Positions 31,839 through 41,427 of a stretch of 64,000 nt of DNA are shown piece after piece. Under the pieces are notes generated by a model that did not search any database, was not told the DNA's origin, and saw only the letters and a list, made by a program, of their open reading frames with translations. The translations under genes were made by a program, and so were the position numbers. Each line of letters begins with the position of its first letter. The first letter of the stretch is position 1. The DNA comes from Ancylobacter sp. Lp-2. GTDB taxonomy: Bacteria > Pseudomonadota > Alphaproteobacteria > Rhizobiales > Xanthobacteraceae. The stretch covers positions 372,001 to 436,000 of the forward strand of contig NZ_JAJALI010000004.1 in NCBI RefSeq assembly GCF_020523795.1. Direction: 5' to 3'.

Positions 31839-33290
31839 TCACTGTCCCACCGACCCACCATTCGGCATGGCCTCGATCCAGCTTTCGGCGAAACCCATAC
31901 CCTCCTGAAGGAGAGCCTCCGCCCCCTCGGGAGTTTCCGCCTCTACATAGACGCGCAACTCTGGAGCATTGCCAGAAGCGCGGTAATGCACACTCGTTCG
32001 ATCATTGAGCGTAAGCCGGAGACCATCACATCCATCTCGCGCAACGATCCCTCCTCGCGTAGCGAAGGCGACCCGGCTGGCCTGCGATGCCTTGTCACCC
32101 AGCGCGGCGATAAAAATCGAACTCCGCTCCTGGGCCACATTCGGCAGCCGGCTCGACAGGGCGACAGCAAAGCCCTGCCTTGCAACCAGCGAAGCAAGCG
32201 TCTCGCCCGATCGAGCCACTGTCGCGAGGACGGCCAATATGGGAAGCATCGCGTCACGTGTCGGCAGCGCCGCCAATCGTCGCCCATGCCGCTCTACTGC
32301 CGAACCAAGCAGGGTGCCCCCATTGGCTTCGAAGCCGACGACGGTTTGCGCGCCCCCGGCCTGCGCCTCCGCCATGCCCGCAATGACAAAGGGCGAACCT
32401 ACCTTGGTGCGAACGACGCTTTCGAAAAGGCCGCATCTCTCCAGCGCCGAATTTGACGTGACCGGCGTAACGACGGCATCCGCATCGAGGAAAGCAGCCG
32501 TCAAGGCCCCCACCAGATCGCCGCGAAGGAAACGCCCTTCGCCGTCGGCGATCAGGGGGCGGTCGGCGTCGCCATCCGCGGACACCAGAGCATCAAAGCG
32601 CCGCTCGGCCGCCCATCCGCGAACCAGTTCCTCATCTTCCGGCCGCAGGGCTTCGGTATCCACCGGGATGAAATGTTCGGCACGTCCCAGCCGCACGACT
32701 TCGGCGCCCAATGTGGCAAGCAGGTCGGCGATCACATCACGCCCGACCGTTGAATGCTGATAGACACCGATTGTGAGCCCCTCCAGCATCCCGGGCGCAA
32801 AAAATGCCTCATAGCGCGCGCAGTAGTCCGCGAGCGCGTCGACACGCCCAGCCTTCGCAGAAGCCACGGGCATTGCGGAAAGGGAAAGCCGGGCATGCCA
32901 ACTGAGGATCCGCTCCTCGGCCGCCTTGTCGATCTCGCCGCACGGGAGATAGAATTTCAATCCATTTCGGTCTTCTGGAATATGACTTCCAGTGACCATG
33001 ACGGCGGCAACACTTCGCGTCATCGCCGCCATGGCGAGAGCCGGCGTCGGCACCGCTCCGCAATCGATCGGATACAAGCCCGCATCGGCGACGGCGCACG
33101 CGCACTGGTCCGCGATCTCGGGGCTTGATACGCGCAGATCTCGCCCGATCAAAACCTCGCGTCCCGCCCCTTCGGCTCCGTCTTCGGCGATCATGGCGCA
33201 AAAGGCGCGCATGAAGCTGTAGGCGGGCAGGCCGGCCAGATCGGTCACGAGCCCCCGCAAACCAGATGTTCCAAATTTCAGACTGCTCAC
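31839..33290 (-). CDS. Phosphomannomutase/phosphoglucomutase family protein
   Basis: A 483-residue alpha-D-phosphohexomutase that interconverts hexose 6- and 1-phosphates for nucleotide-sugar supply. The substrate motif LKFGTSGLRG is at the N-terminus. The active phosphoserine loop is VTGSHIPEDRNGLK, the metal loop is DGDADRP, the sugar loop is FEANGG, and the phosphate loop is YRASGNAPELR. The GTG at 33290 (giving SSLKFGTSG) lies one base after the ManC stop and fits homologue length; an ATG at 33311 overlapping manC is an alternative. Next to ManC it probably supplies mannose 1-phosphate for GDP-mannose. Confidence 0.85.
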   Translation of the reverse strand: MSSLKFGTSGLRGLVTDLAGLPAYSFMRAFCAMIAEDGAEGAGREVLIGRDLRVSSPEIADQCACAVADAGLYPIDCGAVPTPALAMAAMTRSVAAVMVTGSHIPEDRNGLKFYLPCGEIDKAAEERILSWHARLSLSAMPVASAKAGRVDALADYCARYEAFFAPGMLEGLTIGVYQHSTVGRDVIADLLATLGAEVVRLGRAEHFIPVDTEALRPEDEELVRGWAAERRFDALVSADGDADRPLIADGEGRFLRGDLVGALTAAFLDADAVVTPVTSNSALERCGLFESVVRTKVGSPFVIAGMAEAQAGGAQTVVGFEANGGTLLGSAVERHGRRLAALPTRDAMLPILAVLATVARSGETLASLVARQGFAVALSSRLPNVAQERSSIFIAALGDKASQASRVAFATRGGIVARDGCDGLRLTLNDRTSVHYRASGNAPELRVYVEAETPEGAEALLQEGMGFAESWIEAMPNGGSVGQ

Positions 33291-33291
33291 A

Positions 33292-34767
33292 TCAAACCCG
33301 CCGATAAGCATCCTGGAGACGCACAATATCGTCCTCTCCGAGATAGGATCCCACCTGCACCTCAATGATCTCCAGCGGTATCTTTCCGGGATTGGACATG
33401 CGGTGCACACACCCAATAGGCAGATAGATACTTTCGTTCTCGTGGACGAGAACGATCTCGTCGTTGCGGGTAACCTCCGCGGTGCCGCGCACCACGACCC
33501 AATGCTCGGCGCGGTGATGATGCTTCTGCAATGACAGCACCCCGCCAGGCTTCACCGTAATGCGCTTGACCTGATGACGGACGCCGCGATCGATGGAAAG
33601 ATACTTGCCCCACGGCCTATGGACCTCTTGATGGGTGGTCGCCTCCGTATCGCCCTTTGCCGCGAGCAGGCTAACCATTTCCTTCACCTTGCCGGCCCTG
33701 GACTTTGCGGTCACAAGCACGGCATCGCGCGTCGCAATGACGGCGACATCATCCAGTCCGATCACGGCAACGACGGCTTCGTTGGCCGCAACAAAATTGC
33801 GCCCGCCATCCAAGACATATCCTCGTCCCGTGATGGCATTGCCGCTCTCATCCTTTGGCGACATCTCCCACACGGCGGGCCAGCCTCCCACATCCGACCA
33901 TCCGAAGCCGCCGGCGACGACGGCCGCCTTGTGGGTGCGCTCCATCACCGAATAGTCGATGGAGACCTTCTTGGCCTTTTCGAAGCTCTGAGGATCAAGC
34001 AGCAAGCAACCGAGATCTGACGTAGCTTTCTCCAGTGACGTTATCGCAACGTCCCAAATCGTCGGCTCGAAGGTTCGCAATTCTGAACGCATAGTGGCTG
34101 CATCAAAGATAAAATTTCCAGAATTCCACAAATAATTTTCCGCTACATACTGAGCCGCACGTTCGGAATCTGGTTTTTCGACAAACTCCGCAACTCGATA
34201 AGCCTTCGTACCGACCTCCTCACCAGCACGAATATATCCGAATCCCGTCTCAGGTCGCGTTGGTGAAATGCCAATCGTGACAATTCGTCCCTCCGCCGCT
34301 ACAGCGGCGCCATGCCGACACGCTTCCAGGAACGCGCCCCCATCCTGCACGACATGATCAGCCGCGAAGACTCCGACAACCCGAGGCCCGATATGGGACA
34401 GCACGAACTGGGTGGCGACCGCAACGGCGGCGGACGAGTCCCGCCGGCAAGGCTCGAGAATGATCTGCGCCTTGACGCCGATCGCGGCGAGCTGCTCAGC
34501 TACAATGAATCGATATTCGACATTGGTAATTACGATTGCTTCTGAAAAAGCATCCGCGTCTGAAACCAACTCCATCGCGCCCTGAAATGTCGATTTCGCC
34601 CCTAACAGGGGGACGAACTGCTTGGGCATCGTATCGCGTGACACTGGCCACAATCGCGTGCCAGCTCCCCCACACATGATAACAGGAACTATTTTGTCAG
34701 AGCCACCGAAACGATCGGCCTCGACACGCGAGCCCTCGGCGAAAACGGACTGGTTTATGGAGTTCAT
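33292..34767 (-). CDS. manC: Mannose-1-phosphate guanylyltransferase/mannose-6-phosphate isomerase (bifunctional)
   Basis: A 491-residue bifunctional type II enzyme that makes GDP-mannose. The nucleotidyltransferase domain (residues about 25-320) has the pyrophosphorylase motif VIMCGGAGTRLWPVSR and FVEKPDSERA. The C-terminal cupin isomerase domain (about 370-485) has RPWGKYLSID, VKPGGVLSLQKHHHRAEHWVVV with metal-binding His, and a trailing LEIIEVQVGSYLGEDDIVR. The ATG at 34767 with GGAGGAG upstream is preferred over an earlier TTG. GDP-mannose would feed the exopolysaccharide made by this locus. Confidence 0.93.
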   Translation of the reverse strand: MNSINQSVFAEGSRVEADRFGGSDKIVPVIMCGGAGTRLWPVSRDTMPKQFVPLLGAKSTFQGAMELVSDADAFSEAIVITNVEYRFIVAEQLAAIGVKAQIILEPCRRDSSAAVAVATQFVLSHIGPRVVGVFAADHVVQDGGAFLEACRHGAAVAAEGRIVTIGISPTRPETGFGYIRAGEEVGTKAYRVAEFVEKPDSERAAQYVAENYLWNSGNFIFDAATMRSELRTFEPTIWDVAITSLEKATSDLGCLLLDPQSFEKAKKVSIDYSVMERTHKAAVVAGGFGWSDVGGWPAVWEMSPKDESGNAITGRGYVLDGGRNFVAANEAVVAVIGLDDVAVIATRDAVLVTAKSRAGKVKEMVSLLAAKGDTEATTHQEVHRPWGKYLSIDRGVRHQVKRITVKPGGVLSLQKHHHRAEHWVVVRGTAEVTRNDEIVLVHENESIYLPIGCVHRMSNPGKIPLEIIEVQVGSYLGEDDIVRLQDAYRRV

Positions 34768-34838
34768 ATTCTCCTCCAACTTACATCATCGCCAAATTCA
34801 TATAATTAGGTATTTCTGATATAAAATACAAATGATCA

Positions 34839-35225
34839 TCAAGAATCATTACATAAGTCGCCACTTCTGCGACCAGCCATACTCAATACACGCCGCGATA
34901 AAAATTCCATCACGACGAATCCTGAAACAACTCCGGCAGCGCTCGCCAGGAAATCACTGAAATGCGGCGTTCTTCCCGGCGAAAATCTCTGCAAACATTC
35001 AAGCAAGCCAGCCAGAGCAACGAAACCCGCCGCTATCAATAGCCCCCGACGCCACCCGCCACGGAACGCAAACCCCATCAATAGGGCTGCCCCCAGATAG
35101 GCCACGAAGTGCTCTCCGCCTTTTGGGGCCCCGGTACGGTACATGTCTTGGGCCGGCAATAGTGACAAACCGATAATTGCGAATACTATGAAAAAAGACA
35201 GCACATACTTAAATATCTTCGGCAT
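34839..35225 (-). CDS. VanZ-like family membrane protein
   Basis: A 128-residue inner-membrane protein with four hydrophobic segments. VanZ-family text includes the first helix FFIVFAIIGLSLLPAQD, GGEHFVAYLGAALLMGFAF with the conserved His, ECLQRFSPGRTPHFSDFLASAAGVVSG with the conserved Asp, and a final helix. The start at 35225 has GGAG ten bases upstream; an ATG at 35258 would add 11 residues. VanZ-like proteins are common in exopolysaccharide loci, but their function there is not settled. Confidence 0.8.
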   Translation of the reverse strand: MPKIFKYVLSFFIVFAIIGLSLLPAQDMYRTGAPKGGEHFVAYLGAALLMGFAFRGGWRRGLLIAAGFVALAGLLECLQRFSPGRTPHFSDFLASAAGVVSGFVVMEFLSRRVLSMAGRRSGDLCNDS

Positions 35226-35538
35226 CGAATAAAAACTCCAACACGAAAATTCATCCATTCACTCGCCGTATCTACAAAAATTAATCAAGAAGTACCGATT
35301 TTCTCAAGTTCCAATGAGAGAAATTCGAGGCAAAAATTCATCACGCCACCATCATGAGGCGATCATTTTTTCCAAATGGCTATCCATAAGGATAATGATC
35401 ATCCGACACATACCCTTATGGATATCCTCTCCGCATTGTAGCTTAATTTCAATTTTCTTTATTTCAATCACTTATATTCGTGGAAAACCCGTGCGCGCGG
35501 CATTGCCGGGTCAATAAAACAATTGCGAGCACCTTTGA
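35226..35538. other. AT-rich divergent intergenic region (VanZ-like / Wzz-like)
   Basis: No gene is seen. The sequence is rich in A/T and contains runs such as ATTTCAATTTTCTTTATTTC near 35445. It must hold the promoters of both divergent genes, though no single strong hexamer pair stands out. Confidence 0.4.
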
Positions 35539-37407
35539 ATGTTCATTTCACCCTCCACTTCATTCAAGAAAAATCAGTCCACTGGCGATCCCTTGCCAGC
35601 CGACCCGTCGTCGCGTGACTATTTCAGCCTTGGCGACATCACTTCATTCATCAGGAGATATTGGATCACTATTATATTACCAATGGCAATTACACTTGTG
35701 GCTTGCATCACCTATCTGAAGGTCGCCACGCCGATATTCTCAGCTCGCGCGCAGATTATCATCGACCCGCGCGTACAGGAGCAGTGGAACGGACAAACGG
35801 GAAATGCCGTACTCGCCCTCGATACCGCACAAGTGGAAAGCCAGATAGCCGTATTGCGATCAGAACGCATCGCAAAGAGCGTCATCGCTGATCTCCACCT
35901 GACAGATGCGCAAGATTTTCAACCGCAACCATCTCTCCTCCGTCGCCTTCTCGCCCCGATCTGGCCGCCCCCCCAGATCGAGATGTCATCAGCGGCCAGA
36001 TCCCGATTCATCATGGAAGCCTTCGCCGGCAATCTCGACGTACGCCGCTCGGGTATGTCTTATGCTATTGATATCACTTTCAGTTCCCCCAACCCAGATC
36101 GCGCTGCGCAAGTGGCGAATGCCACGGCAGAGGCTTATATCCGCTACCAGCTGGCAGCTCGCTCGGAGACCGCACGCGTCGGCGGCGACTGGCTCGAAGC
36201 TCGCACGTTCGAGTTACGCAACCAGATGAGTGCTGCCACGAGAGCCGTCCAAGAGTTCAAGGCCCGCAGGGATTATCGCATCGCACGCGCTGGCGACGGG
36301 CGCCTCGACGGAACCTCGGATGCAGCTGGCGAGACCGCCCCCGCCAGCAAAGTGCCAGCCAACACACTTGAGGAATTAGAGACGACAGCTCAAATTTACC
36401 AGCGTGTCTACGAAAGCTTTCTCCAAGGATTTACTGAGTCGGTACAACGCCAGTCATTCCCGGTCGCCGACGCTCACGTATTAACATCAGCGACAGCTCC
36501 TTTCTCAAAGACACAACCGCGCGGAGCAATGACCCTGATGCTGGGATTGCTCGTAAGCGGCCTAGCTGGTGGAGGCATCGCGCTACTCCGACACCAACTC
36601 GACCATACTATCCGCTCCACACGCCAAGTTCGCACAGAACTCGGCATCGAGTGTCTCGGCGCACTTCCTGTCATGAGATTTCGGAAGAAGCTTCACCTTC
36701 GTAAACGGTACTCATCGCCGGCGGCGCCACAATCATCTACGCAAGCAACAACGCGGCATCTCCGTCAAACAAATTTCGGGCACCTTACCATGGAGCCCGC
36801 CCTATTCGCGCCCCCAGCGCGCAACGCCATGGCCGCAATCATAGAACGCATAGAAATCTGCATGCGCCCGGCCGAGCGCTTCAGTTTTGGTATCACCTCA
36901 CATAACGAAGGAAAATTAAAATCAGTTCTTGCGAGAAATATTTCTAGCATGTTTTCGTTTAATGGCCGCCGAACCTTATTAGTTGATACAAATGTTCAGA
37001 ATTATATGACAAATAGTATTTTGAATTCCCCCCGTCCCGGCCTTATTGAGGCCGCGCTCGGACTTATCTCTCTCGAACAAGCCATCGAGACACCAGACAA
37101 CTCATCGATCGAGATCATACATCTCGGAGATACAACGGCGCTTCCGGCAATTTTTCGCCAAGATGACACAGCGAGACTGAAAACAACCATCAGCAATATA
37201 CTGAAAAACTACGATGTTGTAATATTTGACCTCCCTCCAATGAATCATATATGCAGGAATATCGCTACATATTTGTTATTTGATGGCATCATTGTAGAAA
37301 TAGAATCAGAAAAGACAACAAAAAAAGACATTGAAGATAATATATATTGGCTCAGGACATTGAATTATAATATTATTGGCGCAATAATTACAAATATTAG
37401 CAAGTGA
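35539..37407 (+). CDS. Wzz-type polysaccharide co-polymerase fused to a degenerate BY-kinase-like domain
   Basis: A 622-residue chain-length determinant. A Wzz domain lies between two membrane helices (about 43-63 and 331-350) with a periplasmic coiled-coil-rich region. The C-terminal cytoplasmic part (about 425-622) has the fold text of a bacterial tyrosine kinase, but the P-loop reads SHNEGKLK (454-461) instead of the usual GEGKST ending. Walker A' is LLVDTN (Asp483) and Walker B VIFDLPP (Asp564). There is no C-terminal tyrosine cluster. It probably controls polymer length without autokinase activity. The last 200 residues are encoded by much AT-richer DNA than the neighbouring genes. Confidence 0.8.
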   Translation: MFISPSTSFKKNQSTGDPLPADPSSRDYFSLGDITSFIRRYWITIILPMAITLVACITYLKVATPIFSARAQIIIDPRVQEQWNGQTGNAVLALDTAQVESQIAVLRSERIAKSVIADLHLTDAQDFQPQPSLLRRLLAPIWPPPQIEMSSAARSRFIMEAFAGNLDVRRSGMSYAIDITFSSPNPDRAAQVANATAEAYIRYQLAARSETARVGGDWLEARTFELRNQMSAATRAVQEFKARRDYRIARAGDGRLDGTSDAAGETAPASKVPANTLEELETTAQIYQRVYESFLQGFTESVQRQSFPVADAHVLTSATAPFSKTQPRGAMTLMLGLLVSGLAGGGIALLRHQLDHTIRSTRQVRTELGIECLGALPVMRFRKKLHLRKRYSSPAAPQSSTQATTRHLRQTNFGHLTMEPALFAPPARNAMAAIIERIEICMRPAERFSFGITSHNEGKLKSVLARNISSMFSFNGRRTLLVDTNVQNYMTNSILNSPRPGLIEAALGLISLEQAIETPDNSSIEIIHLGDTTALPAIFRQDDTARLKTTISNILKNYDVVIFDLPPMNHICRNIATYLLFDGIIVEIESEKTTKKDIEDNIYWLRTLNYNIIGAIITNISK

Positions 37408-37479
37408 ATATTTTATACTAAGTATTAAATTTGCTATTAAATATTAATTTAATATAAATATACATATATTGTCAACATC

Positions 37480-38321
37480 CTGACCGAGAATGTTGCGATC
37501 GGTCCGCGATACCATGGAAGCCGGCTGGTCGTGCCGCGGTTTAGGCGCAGGTTGGCGACGGCATCAAGCCAATGGCGTAGTTGCCCCGTCGAGATCGCGA
37601 AATTATCTGGCCAGAAAGAAGCCCTGCCGAATGTACCGGAACGGCCTGCCGACCCTGCTTTTCGCCCTCGAGTGATACGGCCTGCAGGCCGCCGGATGAG
37701 AGCCGAAGCAGCGAGCTCGACGAGACTGCAATTGCACACGATGCCCTCGGCCCCTCTCGCCGGTGGCCACGGCCTTCATCCGATCGCAGAGAATCTCGCG
37801 CGGCACGCTGCCAATTGCATCAAAAGTAACGCAACGGCCACACAGCACCATCGGCAGTTCCTGGTGCAGGACGAACCGTGCCAGGATCAGGCGGCTATAG
37901 CCGAGCACCATGGAGAACAGCCAGACGATCCGTAGTGCCGTCGGCTCTTCGGCGAATGCAACGTGAAGCTGGACGAGATCTACCTCAGCCTGCTCGCCGG
38001 GTTCCGTCTCGAACCGAACGTCGTACCCGGGCGCTGGCGCCCGCCGAACCTCCCGCAGGAAATCCGTGACGGCGGTATAGCTACCTTCGTAACCGCGATC
38101 CTTCAACTCCGGAACAGGCAGCGCCCGGTCAGATGGGGTGGCGAATGGTTCGATCACTCTCTGACGTGGCATACGAAGCCCATGGGTCGGCGCCTTCATG
38201 CCGCGCTCAATATATTGCGGACAGTCTTGCGATCGACGCTGATCCGCCGCGCAATCACCGACACCGACGGGTCTCGCCGGTGCGAATCCAGGATCATTAT
38301 CAACTCCCTGAGCTTGATCAC
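37480..38321 (-). pseudogene. istA: Frameshifted IS21-family transposase (istA) remnant
   Basis: The reverse strand from a GTG at 38321 (GGAGGAG upstream) reads VIKLRELIMILDSHRR and ARRISVDRKTVRN, the IstA helix-turn-helix. A frame change near 38215 leads to YIERGMKAPTHGLR, then SYTAVTDFLREVRRA, VWLFSMVLGYSR and AFDAIG-like text up to RPFRYIRQGFFLAR near 37605. Another frame change leads to GQLRHWLDAVANLR. No istB follows. The element is clearly inactive. Confidence 0.75.
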
Positions 38322-38459
38322 CGATGTCTCCTCCCGCCCATCGGAGGAGGATCAACGACGGCGTGCAGCCGGTCGTCCTGCGTGCGCCCGGTAGACCGGC
38401 GCAACGCCTCAGACTGGGGAGGATTCAAACAGCACCTCTCTGGGGAGAACTGAGCCAAC

Positions 38460-39060
38460 AGCGACAACAACCGGCAAGATGGGCGGACATCGCAAGCCGT
38501 GCTGGAGCCCCACCGCGCCTTCCTGGTCGAGCGGACCGCGCCGTCGCCCACCCTTGACGCTACACCAGACGAAGGATGAGCCGGCGGCGCGCAGCATCGT
38601 CCTCTCACCCCTGCCGTGTGGCTGCTGCTCCGGCACAAGGGGCTGCGCCTCAACAAGCGCTGCGCGCCCCCTGAGCCGGCGTGGGCGGGCGTCGCGCGGC
38701 GCCGGTGCACGTGGCAAAGCCGTTTCGATCCCATCCGCCTGGTGTTAATCGATGAGACTTGGGTCAAGACTGACGTGGCCACGCTGCGCGGCCGGCAGCC
38801 CGGGGGACAGCGCCTGAGCGGCTTCTCCCCGCATGGCCAATGGTGCGCCCTGACATTCCTCGACGCGCTACGTGGCGGCGGGCTTACGGCTCCTTGCGTC
38901 TTCGACGGCCGGTCAATGCCCAATGCCTCCGCACTTATCCGCGCAGAACCTAGCCCAAGGTGCGGCATTGCGGATGGCGACAATGATGCCCCATCACTCT
39001 CCGGGATTAAACAACGACCACGGAAAAGCCGGCATTTCCTTCATCCGATTCCCGTTCGAC
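38460..39060 (+). pseudogene. Frameshifted IS630-family transposase remnant
   Basis: Segments in different plus-strand frames match an IS630-type transposase: GHRKPCW (about 38483), then RFDPIRLVLIDETWVKTD with a DDE Asp and LTAPCVFDG around 38725-38900, then degraded DNDAPSLSG text that recalls the second Asp region. Frames change at least twice and the catalytic Glu region is unclear. It lies head-on against the IS21 remnant. Confidence 0.65.
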
Positions 39061-39226
39061 GGTCTCGGCTCAGTCTCGGAGAGACACGGCACGCAAGTCG
39101 CCCCTCTCTGATCTCCGTTTCGATCGCTCACCGGGCAAAGATGCTGCGCCAATTCCTGCGCCAGCGCCCATGAGATTGCGACGAATAAAATCACACCCAT
39201 CAAAATATTTAACGAATTTATTCAAA

Positions 39227-40021
39227 TTAATCATCAGGAAACATTTGGCTCGCAAGAAGCGCGACCTCAGTTCTATTTTTTGCTTTTAGCTTTTTCATTA
39301 TATTTCTTACATGAACCTTAACAGTGCTTTCGCACATATTCAGCTGGTAGGCTATAACTTTATTTGGTATCCCCTTACGCAGGGCCTTGGCGACCATTAA
39401 TTGTCGCTGGGAGGTAAATATTTGACCATCACGCGATTGAGAAGATTCAGCCACCGACGACGAGCTGGCCATAATCATCAAGCTATTTAGAGGAACAAAT
39501 GTCCCTCCGAATCTGAGTAGATGCAATATTTGCGCAATAACTTCGATTGAAATGCTTGTTGGAATGTAACCCTGAGCACCGCTTTGCATCGCGCTCAGCA
39601 CATGCTTGGGCGCCTCCCGATCCGAAAGAATAGCAAATTTTACTGAAGGCTTGTGTAGATTTAATTCTGCAATTTCTTTCTTTATGTCCAGACCATCTCC
39701 GATATCGTTGGACTTATCAGAAACAGATATTATTATCAGAGAAGTAGCCGAAGCATCCTCCGAAAGCCTCCAATCTGAAATACTTCCATATACATTAAAT
39801 TCTGTCGTCCTATCCACAGAATAGAGGGCGATGGATAGGCATTGACCAAGAAGCTTTCTTGATTCTATCAGTGCAACGACGTTCTTTTCTCGATAAACAC
39901 CTCCCACCTCTTCATCAACTGGCGCCTCACTATCCATATCGCACCCAATCAAAGACCTTGGGTGCAGCTCCAAATACCTAGGCGCCTTCGCTATCGAAGC
40001 ATTGAAGCTTCCTTTTTCCAT
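39227..40021 (-). CDS. LuxR/NarL-type transcriptional regulator with atypical receiver
   Basis: A 264-residue protein. Residues about 45-175 resemble a response-regulator receiver, but the strand that should end in the phospho-accepting Asp reads SLIIISVSD, with no Asp at the usual place. Residues about 200-262 are a LuxR-type HTH (FTSQRQLMVAKALRKGIPNKVIAYQLNMCESTVKVHVRNIMKKL). GGGAAG precedes the ATG at 40021. It lies between the IS remnants and the NRPS/PKS cluster and is the only regulator gene in the 31-64 kb region, so it may control the exopolysaccharide genes, the NRPS genes, or both. The gene is AT-richer than the catabolic genes. Confidence 0.8.
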   Translation of the reverse strand: MEKGSFNASIAKAPRYLELHPRSLIGCDMDSEAPVDEEVGGVYREKNVVALIESRKLLGQCLSIALYSVDRTTEFNVYGSISDWRLSEDASATSLIIISVSDKSNDIGDGLDIKKEIAELNLHKPSVKFAILSDREAPKHVLSAMQSGAQGYIPTSISIEVIAQILHLLRFGGTFVPLNSLMIMASSSSVAESSQSRDGQIFTSQRQLMVAKALRKGIPNKVIAYQLNMCESTVKVHVRNIMKKLKAKNRTEVALLASQMFPDD

Positions 40022-40734
40022 GATTCACTTCCCTGACTGCGCATGAATTTGATCCATGCGCACCATTCCGAGCAAGCGGCACACTCAACCCGCAACAATC
40101 GAAACCCACACTCCACTACAACCTCTCGTAGGATACAAGGCAACCCCTAGGTGCGCATCTTATCCGAAAATAGATCTAGATTACAAACAAATGAACTGGG
40201 CCATGGCGACAAATCTTCCGGCTCCCAGACACCCCACCCCATAGCACCTCCCAAAAACCACCGCGGCACCCATCGCCGACAAGTCAGGGGCACAAAATCA
40301 GGGTAAAACGGCACCTCCAACGCATAAAGAAGACACAGAAATTTTAATTATTTCGATCAGATACCATTGATATTGTTAATATGTAAAAATACATATATAT
40401 AATATATTCAAATAAAGATAAGTTATTATTTGAATATATCGTATGTTTTATCTTATTTCATGTTATATATATAGAACTACTGCTATTGCTATGAAAACTT
40501 TATCCTATTTTTATAGGAAATACCAATTTATGACAAGGATCAATCCGAATTGATAAACTCCATTCGACATTTATGATTATTCCCTTGCGTCAGATTCCAA
40601 TGTGGCGGAAGGGCTATTGGATCGCCTGGGATCATCCGACACTCAGCACTTCGTTCTGCTGGAACGAGAGCCTGCCGTAACCGCCTCTTTGCAAGATCGG
40701 CGGACTCGGCTTTCCATGTTCATGAGGAAGCGAC
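40022..40734. other. AT-rich intergenic region between the LuxR-type and PPTase genes
   Basis: About 700 bp without a recognisable gene. The left part (40022-40330) has ordinary composition with no convincing frame. The central part (40340-40560) is extremely AT-rich and contains the 14-bp inverted repeat at 40402-40439 and a smaller one, TCCTAT-TTTT-ATAGGA, at 40503-40518. It probably includes the promoters of both divergent genes. Confidence 0.45.
40402..40439. repeat. Perfect 14-bp inverted repeat in the AT-rich region
   Basis: ATATATTCAAATAA (40402-40415) and its exact complement (40426-40439) flank a 10-base spacer AGATAAGTTA. It is a candidate regulatory palindrome or cruciform. Confidence 0.6.
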
Positions 40735-41427
40735 GTGAACAGCCAGATCACCGTCTGGATCTTCGAACTGGATCGTACAGCAGCGGATCTTACGGTATTC
40801 AACTCTTGGCTCTCCGGCGACGAAGCTCAGAGGCGCGTACGCCTGTTACGTACGCAGGACCGCGACCGCTTTACCACCGCACATGGCATAACGCGCCACG
40901 TTCTCGGCAAGATGACCGGCGAGCGTCCAGAAACCTTGGCGTTTGTTCGGAACCCGCATGGCAAGCCCTCGCTAAAGGGGCACGGGTACTTAGAATTCAA
41001 CCTCAGTCATTCCGATGGCATCGGCGCGCTGGCAGTAGCAAATGGTTTTCCCGTGGGGGTCGATGTGGAAAGGATCGCACCAATTGAGCCCGCCGTGGCG
41101 GAGTTGGCCCTTTCCCCCTCCGAGCATGCTGAGTTCGTCCGTTGTGGGGCGCACGAGTCGCCAACGCATTTCTATCGGTGCTGGACGCGGAAGGAAGCTA
41201 TGATCAAAGCGCTTGGCCTGGGGCTGGCTCAACCGCCTGACATCTGTGACGTCACGCCAGAGTTTGGTCGCGAGCCTCGCCTCTTACGGCCGGCTGGCGA
41301 GTCCGACATGTCAGTGATCTGGGAGCTTTTCCATTTTATTCCCGCGGCCGGCTATGTGGGAGCCCTCGCAGCTTGCGGACGTGGCCATTCAATGGTCCTG
41401 AACCGCTGGACGCCGTCGGCGATATAG
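40735..41427 (+). CDS. Sfp-type 4'-phosphopantetheinyl transferase
   Basis: A 230-residue PPTase of the Sfp/Gsp type that would convert the apo carrier domains of the adjacent NRPS/PKS to holo form using CoA. Motifs are FVRNPHGKPSL, FNLSHSDG, the Mg2+-binding GVDVERI and FYRCWTRKEAMIKALGLGL. The GTG start at 40735 has GAGGAAG upstream. It is convergent with the hydrolase gene and overlaps its 3' end by 76 bp, a strong sign that it belongs to the cluster. Confidence 0.92.
   Translation: MNSQITVWIFELDRTAADLTVFNSWLSGDEAQRRVRLLRTQDRDRFTTAHGITRHVLGKMTGERPETLAFVRNPHGKPSLKGHGYLEFNLSHSDGIGALAVANGFPVGVDVERIAPIEPAVAELALSPSEHAEFVRCGAHESPTHFYRCWTRKEAMIKALGLGLAQPPDICDVTPEFGREPRLLRPAGESDMSVIWELFHFIPAAGYVGALAACGRGHSMVLNRWTPSAI

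Noticed and set aside
40602..41087. 161-codon plus-strand frame overlapping the PPTase start
   Set aside because: It reads the PPTase gene in another frame; the PPTase frame carries all the family motifs.
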